This document shows positions 11,011 to 21,700 of a DNA stretch of 64,000 nucleotides, in pieces. This DNA is from Ephemerocybe angulata. Its lineage: Eukaryota > Basidiomycota > Agaricomycetes > Agaricales > Psathyrellaceae. How positions within the stretch are numbered: position 1 is the stretch's first letter; every line of letters begins with the position of its first letter. The stretch covers positions 868,001 through 932,000 of the forward strand of contig JAACJK010000219.1 in the NCBI GenBank assembly GCA_013368325.1, given 5' to 3'. The position numbers and the translations under genes were made by a program. The notes under the pieces were generated by a model, which made no database searches, was not told the origin of the DNA, and saw nothing but the letters and a program-made list of their open reading frames with translations.

Positions 11011-12488
11011 CTACAGCTTCATCGTCTGGACCGAACCTCCCGGCACCGTGGGCGTTTCGCACCTCGAAGCTGGAGCTGACGGAGATGCGCCTGTCTCCGC
11101 GGCGCCAGGCGATGCGTGCTGTCCTTCAGGATCCTTCAGATAGGCTGCAAGGAATTTACGCCACGGGCCCTTGGAAGGCACGAAATGACCTTTGGGATCG
11201 GAAAACGCAAATAGTCAGCGCTTACTTCCAGTGGAGCACAGCAAAGCGGAAATTGTGAAAGGAGAAGAATGTTGTAAGCGCCCGGGACCTGCATCTGGTC
11301 AAACTGAGTGTGACTGACACTCCAAACTCCAATATATCGAACACAGCTGTCTCAATAACGAGTCAATTTGACAAACTTACCTCCCAGATGTTCCTCCAGC
11401 CTGAAATTATTCGACACTTCCGCCAATGTCCTCGATCGGGCCTCCGATACCACAACGTCCGTTTGACCAACAACATGCAATGTCGGTGTTGAGTATCCTC
11501 CTTCCCATAACGGATCGCAGAATGGATCCTGCAACTTAAACCCGGCCACAGCAAGGCAGAATTTACTGTAAAACACTCGAATGTCAGGCTTCGGAGAGCT
11601 TGGAATGAAGACCATGAAGGGTCTCACAATGGTGGGTGGACAGGCTCCCCGTTTACGAGAAACTGTGGGTGTACATGCGGCTTCTCGAGCTGGCGAAAAG
11701 GTCAGCTGCTTCTCCAAGCTGTATATGCTTGGCACAACATACCAAGGCAGAAAGTACAGCAGCGAAAGAAGCGCCCTGGCTTTGAACGATCTTTAGACGC
11801 TGAACGCTAAAGATTGGTCCCCGACCTACCTAAAGCCAAACACGCCCTACGAGAAAGGCCTCGTCAGATCATAGGAGAAGTAATCCCAGATGCAGATACT
11901 CACGTCGAACCGATTCTGCTGCAGCAACTCCTTCAACGACGCAACAGACTCTTGAATCCCAATCGCCAATGTCCGTTCAGGGTTCGGCTTCCACCACGCC
12001 CTCGGTGTCAAACTCGGATCCTCCTCCACCGCCTCGTTCGCCTGAACCTCAGCAGAAGGCCCTCCCTCGTCCGCTCGTTCCTGGTTCCACACAAAGTCGG
12101 CGGGCTTGAGGACATGCGGCGCATCGGCAAAGACTAAATCATCATGCGCGCCAACAGATCGTTCGTTCATACGCCGTTCGTCAGAGACACTGGTTGGAAG
12201 AGCGGGGTTGGTAGAGAGGCCGAGATAAGCTCACCAAACTCGACACCCTTACACTCCTTCCTCAGAGCGCCTATCTGCACGCACAGGCGTCAACCTCCTC
12301 CTCTCTCGGATAAGCGGAGCCTCGATTGAACACACCCTCTTGCTGAAGACGATCCCATTCTGGGAGTACCTAAAGCAAGCCGACCTGATTAGCATCCAGT
12401 AGTCATCGGTTCGTCCTGACTTGACTATTGTCAGGACCTCGCCCCGGCCAAACGATACTCACCCATGCAGAACCAAAACTTTCATCAT
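11011..12488 (-). CDS. FSH1-type serine hydrolase (alpha/beta fold)
   Basis: Small serine hydrolase of the FSH family, related to yeast Fsh1-3 and human OVCA2; substrates are probably esters but are not known. Splicing gives MMKVLVLHGYSQNGIVFSKR, then IGALRKECKGVEFVFADAPH, WWKPNP, and the nucleophile elbow GFSQGASF. The catalytic aspartate lies in the region around DPLWEGGYSTPTLHVVGQTDVVV and the histidine in LEEHLGGHFVP. The elbow is split by an intron that falls inside the serine codon (about 11784-11829). The first exon is very short (MMKVLVLHG). The protein ends in a Ser/Ala-rich tail (SPSAPASRCETPTVPGG) and QTMKL at 11011. Two adjacent ATG codons (12488 and 12485) are possible starts. 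All catalytic residues appear present. Confidence 0.85.
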
Positions 12489-13450
12489 CTTGATTCCGAC
12501 GGCGGTGGGGGTTATAGGACGTCCTAGAAGTCGAAGCAGCTCGATGATACGTAAAGAGTTCCTCTGCTATGTAGAGGAAACGGAAGCAAGTCTAGCACCG
12601 AAGAGTGGTACTGGTGGGTGACGCAAGGAGAAAGCGAGGAAGGTGCTGGGAGCTGTACTCTTCAGGGTTTATCCGCACTCGGGTTGCCGAGGTCGTGATG
12701 CACTCCGATGCACTTGTTGTAGAGACCTTCGGAATTTCACTCTGTAACTCTATTCGTATCTCGAGAGATTCAAGGCGATAGATTGTTGGAAATAGGCAAC
12801 CTGTGGTATATACAGGTGGAGGTAGGTGAAGAAGGGCGGGTCCTGTCGCGTGCGCCTGTCGCCTTGCGCGCCGCCGTCGCTGAGTTGTGCCGCGGCCCGC
12901 TACGAACCCGGCTTGCAGGGTTAGTTGCGTCGGCTATCGTCGGTCTTGGGCAGGTCAAGATTTTGTGGGGAAGAGATAAGATTTGACGGAAGCAAAAGGA
13001 AGCAGGAGGAAGCAGGAGGAAGCAAGAGTTGCTCAGAGTTGATCCCGACGAGGCTCGACGACAATCGACGGTGCGGTATGTCAATGGGATTCCGAAGGTA
13101 TATATGATTAGATTGTCATTGGGATGAAAGCAAATGAGAGACGAGGATAATGTAATGAGACCTATGCAAGTGTTGACGACGATCGTCGATGCGTGTCGTG
13201 GCAATGAACAGGTAATGAAAGCGTTTTGCGCAGGCCACACCCCGCCATGCAAAGCACTTCCTCCTCACCGAAGTGCAAGAAAGGACGTACCACCGCTACG
13301 CTTGGATATCTAGTGTAGCTCCCAGGTCCAGCGATGCAACATCTATCGCAGCTTCCGCCCGACACCCTCCAGCTCCTCCTCTCCGAGCGCTCTCCTCACC
13401 CTAGCGGTATGTCCATCAAGTTTAATCCTACTTACTTCGCGAAGGAACGT
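12489..13450. other. Intergenic region
   Basis: Between the serine hydrolase start and the SFC1 stop. Contains a small purine-rich repeat GGAAGCAGGAGGAAGCAGGA near 12998-13024. No coding segment could be supported. Confidence 0.4.
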
Positions 13451-14772
13451 CTACTCCGAGTGGTAGTCGTCCTGTACAGTCGGCTTGACCTTCTCAATCA
13501 AGCCGCTCACGCGTTCGTACACGGCGAACACGATGGCCTGCCCAGGCGCGACTCGGAGCACTCGAGGAGTGATACCCTTGTAGAATGCCGTTACGCCCTC
13601 CACTCTCCACATATCCGCCGCGATCCCAACGATCCTCTGCACCGCCGATTGTCCAGGAATAGCGGTGGCTTTCTGAAGACCTGTTTCGAAGGAGCAACGA
13701 AAAGGATGGGGAGGTCAGTACAAAGGTCAGGAGGGTATAAGGAGGGTAGGAGTGACGTGAGAAGGAGAGTCTCTGGACGGAGGGAAGGAAAGAAGTGGCA
13801 CTAACGTGTCTTGATGGTGTCAATTGGTGCATTCGAGAACGGGCCCATCGCTCCAGAAATGAGGCCGATTAACATGTGCTGGTATGAAGGGAGCTCCGGG
13901 AGGTCTGGCTGCATTCTATGTGCGAATTTCTTGATTTCTTGATACGCAGTGAAGTTGGCACCTGATTATTGAATGGTAGAGTTAGCGCCATGTGTATTGA
14001 CCGGAGCGAATAGCAATTGACGTGCCTTGGTTAGTCGCTTGTCGCAGTGCGGTCAGCGAGACACCACGGTAGAGAGCCCCGAAGCCTTCTTCCCGGACGA
14101 TGGTATATACAGCGTGTCCAGCGTTTCGATATTTCGGCGTTTCCAAGGGATCGGCGAGGGAGTGGTGTTGTGCTTGCAGACGAATCTTCACGACTTCCAT
14201 GGGCGTTACGACAGCAACAGCCTCCGTTACACCAGCGCCCAAACCAGCTGACGATGACGACATGAGCGTGTTAGGCGCCAGTCTAATTGAAGCAAGAACG
14301 GAGAGCCGCACCGACGAAGATACCACCAAGGCTTGTCTTTCCCGTCTCCTTGTCCGCCAGGAAGTCCTTGTAGGCTTCGAAACTCGCGAAGCGGATGGCC
14401 ATCTTCGGGACAATACCGGAGAGGACCGCTCCGAGACCTTTGTAGAGAGCCAGGGGGGTTTCACGCTTCATGATGTACGCTCCGGTCGCGATGAAGCCTC
14501 GGGGCTTGGTCTGCGGGAAGGAAGGGTCAACGACGAGAGTTAGAGACGCATAGGCAGGCATACGCACTCCGGGAGCCCTCCCCGACTTCGACAGCTGCAT
14601 GCGAACTTTGATCGTGTCGAGAGGCTGACATGCCAGCTGGGAGGCGACGCGATGAGTGTTCAGCAATCTAGGACGCGATGGGGATGCTCACAGCTTCGCA
14701 GGCACCAGCAATACCACCAGCGATGATGTGGGTGGGGAAGCCCACGGGTTTCTTGTTTCCGGAACGAGACAT
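13451..14772 (-). CDS. SFC1: Mitochondrial succinate/fumarate carrier (SFC1/ACR1 type)
   Basis: Inner-membrane antiporter that exchanges cytosolic succinate for mitochondrial fumarate, needed for gluconeogenic growth on C2 compounds. The start at 14772 gives MSRSGNKKPVGFPTHIIAGGIAGACEA. Three carrier repeats carry the family signature: PLDTIKVR, PMEVVKIR and PIDTIKTR. SFC1-specific stretches are clear: LYKGLGAVLSGIVPKMAIRF, GLGAGVTEAVAVV, LYRGVSLTALRQATNQG, GLISGAMGPFSNAPIDTIKT and GITPRVLRVAPGQAIVF. About seven short introns break the gene. The protein ends VQDDYHSE at 13451. Length (about 325 residues) and residues match the yeast family, so the assignment is firm. Confidence 0.93.
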
Positions 14773-16928
14773 CGTGATAGGGAGAGTAGAACGAAGGGAA
14801 AAGAGGAGAAATTGGAGTCTGAGATGCGGGGCGCGGGGCAGAAAGGGAGACAAGGGGGGAAGGCCCGTTTAAGGATCGGAATTGCGTTATTAAGGAATCG
14901 TCCGCAACCGGGGGCAACGACGTCCAGATCCGCTCGTACTCCGTGTTGATTTCTGGGGTTCGGGATGTGACGACGGCCAAGCGGAAAACAGGCGTCAAAG
15001 CATCCTGAACTGGGATGCTGGAGTAAGGATACCGCGCCTGAATGAGATCGGCAAGTACCATGTGAAATACGTTTCTCCAAGCCGGTCGGGTCAGCCGAGG
15101 CGGCTCGTCAGAGATGTTCCCGGATATTCCGGAGTGACTGTAGTGCTGCCAACTGGACTGTGCACCTGATAGAACAAAAAACAAAACGGGTTTCCGCCCG
15201 TCCTTCGAGCAAGGAGGTGGACCGGAGTCGGTAATGCGGGGTCGCATCTCCGAAAGGCGAGCGTTCACGACGATACTGGGGAGAGCCGGGGCCCATTGGC
15301 TCTTGCCGCCCTCGCGGAAGCAGAGAACGGTGAAGCCAAGTAAGTAGACCGGTGTAACTGGAAGGGCCGTCTCCGCGACGCAACGTTGTGGACCAGCTTC
15401 ACCGTGAGTAGTTCCGAACCTCTCCACGAAATCGAATGTTGTTGTTTGACATCTTGGACCGCATTCGCAGCGAGTGGGTATGAACCTTCATACCATTAGG
15501 TAAACAAATGGTGCGAGCCTGCGCATGTGATCGTGGGAATCTCTTACGAAGATAATCTGCGCGGGCGCTAAGTGGAACTTGAAGTTGAGGGCATCTCCTC
15601 AGTGACGAAAACGGCTCAGGTTGCAGTCAACTTCCTTCTACTGTCGAGGAGCTACAGGGATGCTGTAAACCTATGGACGTGCAATACTTCCAGTCCAGTA
15701 TTCTCGTGCCCCGGTCCAGCATAGATTCGCCTTGCTTTTTGATTCTTTTTAACTGGCTTTGCGGCAAGATGACTGGTTTTAACACGGGGCATTTATATTT
15801 GTTCAACCGCTGTCCTCTGCAGTCGAGGAGGGGCTTGCAGATAGCCCCTCCCTTGCAGACCGCAGGGATGGTGTGCGCTTGAGTGATTGAGGGGCACATA
15901 AAAATCATTTCCGTGAGTTCGTTTTCGCCTCCAATGGGATCAAGAAAGAGGCCAAGCTAGATGACTTCGTCAGTGCTTATGTTCCTCCGTATTTTGTAAA
16001 GCTCGTGAGTTGTCGTACCGAGAGAGCTACAGACGTCGGACTTCCCAGATATCGGCAAATTCAAACGTGCTAGGGCAAAGGGTTACAGTTCAAAGGTGCA
16101 GAAAGAGCAGCCGGCCGGCCACTCTACTGCCAACTCGTTACCAATCGAGTTGTTGGACACAATCCACCATTCGGACAGCGCTATATCGATGCGATTGCGA
16201 GCGAAGATAAGAGAGAAGTTCAACGAAAGAGGTCTGTTGGTCGAAGGGATTGAATCGATGGTGGTGGTTGGGGAAGAAGAGGTCACACGGCCAGTGACAG
16301 GTCGAATATCATTCCTCTCGGACATGTCAGCGGATGTCTCAGATAGGCTCGGATAGGCTTCCATTCGAGCCTTCCCATCGGCTTGGCGTTCGGCTCCCGA
16401 CTTCTTTTTTTGCAACTGCATGTAGCTTGCATGCCTCGTGCCCTTCCTCCCTTTCTCCCCGTAACAAAGTGCATCGATAAGTCGCAGGCAGTATAGGAGA
16501 TAAAGGCACTTGACGGGGGTTTCTATGAATTTACGGGTCTGGTTTTCTCCGAATGGGACCACAAAGTGTGGTCAGGCACCAAAAATTGACCAGCAAGGAG
16601 CAATTCGGAACTAGCCAATAGAAAAGTGAGACAGTTGGACCAGCCGTACGTAGAACCCATGGAAAATTTTAGAACAATTCAATTTTTCCCGTGTATATAA
16701 ACAGAAGCGGGGTCCGGTCCATTACTTTGCCACTCCTTTCCTCCCCTCAGGTACAAAATCCCCCTTGCTACTTCCCTCCGCCCCCCGGAGTTTGTCCGCT
16801 TTAGACAGTGCATCCACTGCTTATTCTGGCAAAGAGGAAAGAAAAGAGGGTGGCATATCAACATCATACTTTCTCCAAGAATACCTTCTAGTACCCTCTC
16901 CCCGCCGCTTCCATCAGCGCATATAGCC
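14773..16928. other. Long intergenic region
   Basis: Divergent region between SFC1 (minus) and the homeodomain-like gene (plus). It includes a 255-codon open frame at 14660-15427 (-) that overlaps SFC1 in another frame and resembles no family I recognise. The right end holds the promoter of the downstream gene. Nothing else was identified. Confidence 0.4.
16694..16700 (+). promoter_or_regulatory. TATA box of the homeodomain-like gene
   Basis: TATATAA, 229 bp upstream of the ATG at 16929, followed by pyrimidine-rich sequence typical of fungal transcription starts. Confidence 0.5.
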
Positions 16929-18326
16929 ATGTCCACATGGGCAACTCTCAACGAAGAGACGGGCTTGACCGAAGATCCTCGAGCACCGTCGGCTACGCCC
17001 AGCACATCAGTGGCAAACACGTCTAATGTTAATCATGTCGCCTCAACTTCGACCGCGTCCACCACCACTCCGTCAGCAGCACCCCCCCGTATACCCAAAG
17101 AAGGGGTGAAGATACTCGAAGGTGAGCACAGCACATACATTTCCGAACCTAGGTATTTAAAGGCTCGGCAACTATGCTGTAGATTGGGCGCAACAAAATG
17201 CCGGGACAGCGTCACCCAGGGAGGCAAGAATGCTCTCCGCACAAATTCAAGTAAGTTCAAAGCACCTACGCGACGTGGGGCATTAAGACTAAATTGGACG
17301 TACAGGAAGTGACAGGTTTCGGCGATTACAAGGTCGCTAAAGTTCAAGGTTGGTTTAGGCGTTGGCGGAAGAGGCATAACGTCGGCCAGACGGTTCCTGT
17401 CTCAATCATACCTCCTCCTCCAGCGGACGGGCAACTGCCCTCGCCGCCGCAAAGTGCCTCATCGGGAGGGGTAGGACTCGCATTTGCCAATTTCTCGCAG
17501 TGGCTGAGCAATACACCCACTCGTAAGGGAACATAATCATTCAATTGTACAACCTCGCTCACGCCGTCCACTCTAGCACTTACCCCGTTGCAATCTCCAG
17601 TCTCTCCAACAACCCCAGCCCCAGCATCGGTACTAACGCCAAACGATATCGACATCCTCACACTCTCGCGCAAGAAAGTCAGCGTGGTCACGTACGGGGA
17701 AATCCTCAAATGGGCAGCATTTTTGAATGTCGAGCCACGCCTAGTAGAAGAATGGGTTAAAAACGAAGAAAAAGCGCACGGCGGCTCGCCAGACCATGAT
17801 GCTTCGTCGAGACCTGCACCTCCGGCATTGCCATATAGGCCTAGACCACCGCCCATCGACCCAAGCATGGATAGGGCTTCCCCGATTATGCAGCGCCTCC
17901 CAACACCCGCAGATACGGTTTCGTCCGGTCGCTCAGTCTCCCCGTCTTTCTCGTTTTCCGGTGACGGTGAGAGGATGGTAACATCCCCGCCGACATCCCC
18001 TGAGCTGGAATACCGTGCACATTCCGCGTTCTCCATAACTCCCCCACCCAAGGACGTCGACATGGTAGGTGCTCCGAAACAATACAAAATGTGTAGTTGT
18101 GCTCACGATATCCACCAAACAGCTTGACGGGACTTTCTCGGACACCACAGTGACACCTCGGCCAGTCGAGCGTTCGTCCATAGATCCTCTCGTTAAAGCA
18201 GTGAAGGAAGCTCTCACCGACTGTAACACCATTCCTCGACCGACGACAAAGCCAAGAACGCTGGCCGAGTTCAATGCCCTCTGGAAACCTGTCACTCAAC
18301 TCGCGCAGGCCTTGGATTCGTCATAG
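16929..18326 (+). CDS. Divergent double homeodomain-like protein
   Basis: Five exons (16929-17121, 17183-17250, 17306-17522, 17577-18064, 18123-18326) give a 389-residue protein. After a Ser/Thr-rich start, residues about 56-111 resemble a homeodomain: EGVKILEDWAQQNAGTASP leads to a third-helix-like VQGWFRRWRKRH. The W-F pair and basic end are kept, but the DNA-contacting Asn (position 51 of homeodomains) is Arg. A second, weaker copy at about 185-225 reads YGEILKWAAFLNVEPRLVEE followed by WVKN, where the Asn position is kept. Pro/Ser-rich segments follow, and the C terminus is KPRTLAEFNALWKPVTQLAQ. A transcription-regulator role is inferred. It is not next to the usual mating-type A neighbour (mitochondrial intermediate peptidase), so a mating-type gene is not indicated. 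Gene structure is well supported; the family call is moderate. Confidence 0.6.
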
Positions 18327-18720
18327 GCTTAAAGTCACTCAGATATTGTGTTCACTGTCTATTCCTCTCATTTTGTCCTTGTCCTTCGCTTTCGCTCATA
18401 GGATTGTTTCATCGCATACGCATTTGCCTCCACACACTGCACATAGACCCATTCATACCACCTGCATTTCGTTCATCCTACTATCATCAACGTCCCTGCT
18501 ATAATTGATTCTAACTCATTCATTGCCAATAACTGCGCATTAGTCGATTATTACCGCCGTAAATTAATATGTACCTCCAGATTACGGGCGCTAAGGAATT
18601 CCCCAATATTGCGCTCACAAGATGTGCATTCGAATGCTGCGTGAATAGAGAGCAACACTATCAACCGGCAAGAAATGGACATATCGGAAAATAAGAGGGT
18701 AGAATGGATGAGCACTGTGA
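18327..18720. other. Convergent intergenic region
   Basis: 3' flanks of the homeodomain-like gene (+) and SWR1 (-). T-rich on the plus strand just after 18326. No gene or repeat was seen. Confidence 0.5.
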
Positions 18721-21700
18721 CTACGTTCTCCATTCTCGGAAGAAACTCCAGTCCTCCTGAACAAAAGCCAGCATGTAGTCGACTGTTGTCCCACCTTCAC
18801 CGTCCTCTCCCTCTTCACCCCCATGTCCAGCGTTCAGACCCTCACCGTCCATTACCGCGCCATGCTGACCCTCTCCCACAGCAGCTTGAGCAGCACCATC
18901 ACCTCCGAAATCCACCTCATCCGCGCCCTCCAAATCGAACGCCTCATGCTCAGCGAGCGCCGCCGCACGGGCGTCATCTGCATCGTCATACTCCCCAAGC
19001 GCCTTCGTAAGCGCGCTGGTCGACTCGTCGTTGAAGAGCGCGCGCCAATCGAACTCGCCTTTCTGGATCACGAGGTCGTCGAGCGAGCGCTTCTGGTTGG
19101 CTTTGCGCAGCATCGCTTCTTCGACCGTGTATTGGGATACGAAGCGGTAGATATGGACGTCTCGGATTTGGCCAATTCGGTGGGCACTACAAACCGTGAA
19201 TTAGGTTGGGACTTTTTGCGGTGCAGAGGAGGGAACGTACCGATCTTCGCACTGTCTATCCATCTGCGGGTTGAAGTCACTGTCGAAGAACACGACGGTG
19301 TCTGCGCCAGTCAAACTAGAGGCAACAGGTTTTCGTCAGTACATGTACTTTGTCCATCACAGAAAGGAAACCACATACTTGATCCCAACACCCCCCGACC
19401 TTGACGACGAAATGAAACAGAAAATCCTAGGATCGGCATTAAACCTCTCAGTGATGTACTGCCGATCCTCAATCTTCGTAGCCCCATCCAGCCTAAGATA
19501 AAGATACCCATGGAAATTCAAGAATATCTCCAGTATATCAAGCACCCTCGTCATCTGCGTGAAGATCAGCACCCGGTGTCCGCCCATCTTCTTCTCGCGG
19601 AGCAGCTCGGCCAGTTTCTGCAGTTTGCCACAGTCGTACTGCAGGAGCGAGGGGTCGGGGAAGGCGATTTGGAGCTTGACGGCGGCACGGTGGAGGACGC
19701 GGTCGAATTCATCTGGCAGGGACGTTATTAGGGCAGACTCAGAAGCGGATTGAGATGCTGTGGCGAGGGCCAAGCGGGGGATGTCCAACGCGACGACTGC
19801 GGGGGTGGCGAAGGCGAAAAGGTCGATCTCCTTCGCCACTTTGGCTTCCCATTCTTCGTACGTCTTCACCATCTGGTTCGGGATAAAGCAAGTGTCGGCG
19901 AGGGCTGGAGAGCGCCAGTTGATATATCGGGCGGGGACTATCGGGGTATGGAGTTCAGAGACCTTGGCGATGAGGAGTTGGTCGTACATTGGGGCTCGCC
20001 GACGGCAGCGCAGCCTGTTCAAGTACGCAATGTGGGACCACCGAGCAATCTCCTCAGCCCGTTGTTGGTGCTCTGTATATCTCCGGAATCCAGCGATGGT
20101 TCGGGTGTCCTTCGGTGGAGCGTCCTCTAGGACAGCATCGAAGTAGGGCAGGCTGGTAGTAGCATCCAGTTCAACAATTCGCGCCGCAGCCCACTGCGAC
20201 ACGGTACCCTCACGGGGGGTGAATAGGAAGTCGAACAGATCGAGGTCAACGGCCTCCTCTTCATCCTCTAGCCAACGTTTCCGGATGAGGAGCTCCTTGA
20301 CCTCAAAGTCCGCGACAGCCGAGGCCGACCGCTTCATCGCGAATGAAGTGACGATAGGCCGGACCTCAAACAGATCGGGATGGTTGCACACCTTGCGCAG
20401 CTGCATGAGGATGTTGGCGATCTTCTGGTATACGCCGGATTGAAGATCCTGCGTCGTTTGTGCACGCGACATAAACTCGTCATAGAGGAACCGCTGGCGC
20501 TTCGATAATGGACAGAGGAGGAGATGTTCATATTTCTGCGGAAGTTCTTTCTCGACGTCACGCTTGAGCCGGCGGAGAAGGTATGGGCGGAGGACTGTGT
20601 GCAGTTTCGACACGCGCTGCAGGGTATCTTCGTCGTAGGTATTGCTCATCTCTACGGCCTTTTCCAGGGGGTCTAGAAAGCTGGCATGAACATTGAGTGT
20701 GGGTCAAATATGTAAACTGACTTACTTGAGAACCAGTCGCTGAATTCTTTCAGATTGGCGAACGTGGATCCAGACATCAGAAACTGCAGCAGGGCCCACA
20801 GCTCAGTCAGGTTGTTCTGAAGCGGAGTTCCAGTCAACAATAGCCGTCGCCACGAGCGAAACATAAGCAGGATATTCCAGCGCTGGGACTTGAAGTTCTT
20901 GATCATATGCGCCTCGTCGAGGATCATATAGTACCACGGCTTGCGCTTGAAGACAGTCTGGTCCTTGCTGGCGAGGGTGTAGGAAGTGATGCAGACGTTG
21001 AAGCGAAACTTGTCCATCCAGCCTTGCCGGAGCTCTTTTCGACGTTTGGGTCCGCCGTGGTAGCTGATGACTTTAAACCCAGGGAGGAACTTCTTGAACT
21101 CCATCTCCCAGTTCAGGATAACACTTGTTGGAACGACCTAAAGTTGTGGATCAGATACAGAAATATGAAAAGGAGAGTGAACCTACGATCAGGTGGGGTC
21201 CCCATATTCCTCGATCACAAGCCAAATGGGCGAGAAGAGCAATGGTTTGAATCGTCTTACTAGAAGGTACCAGTTCATAAGTTCGTTTGAGATGAAGTCT
21301 AGAATTGAAGCACGTACCCAAGACCCATCTCGTCGGCCAAGATGCCATTGACATTATTGGTGTGCAAGCCCGCCAGCCATTCGAGGCCTGACTGCTGATA
21401 GGGCCGCAGAGTCCCGCGCAGCAGAAGAGGAGGGGTAACAGGGGCTGACGGATCGTAATCGACTGGGGCAACCGCATAAGGCTTCAGATACCCGGGTATC
21501 TCGGGATCTTCCTCCTCCTCCACCTCGTTGTCGGCCGGTATGTCGTCTTCCAGTGCTGGAGTCTCTTTCCGACTTGGAGCAGGGAAGTCTTCGGGAATCG
21601 GGGATGTAATGCCAATGTCGGCTGTGGTTTCACGCTCTGAGAAGAGAGGGGAAGGACTGGATCTGTTGTTGAGAACAGGATGCGAGGCATCATCATCGAC

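Noticed and set aside
16929..18326. Mating-type A homeodomain gene
   Set aside because: The homeodomain-like parts are too divergent and no mitochondrial intermediate peptidase or paired HD1/HD2 gene lies nearby.
18823..19404. 193-codon plus-strand open frame
   Set aside because: It lies wholly antisense to the 3' exons of SWR1.
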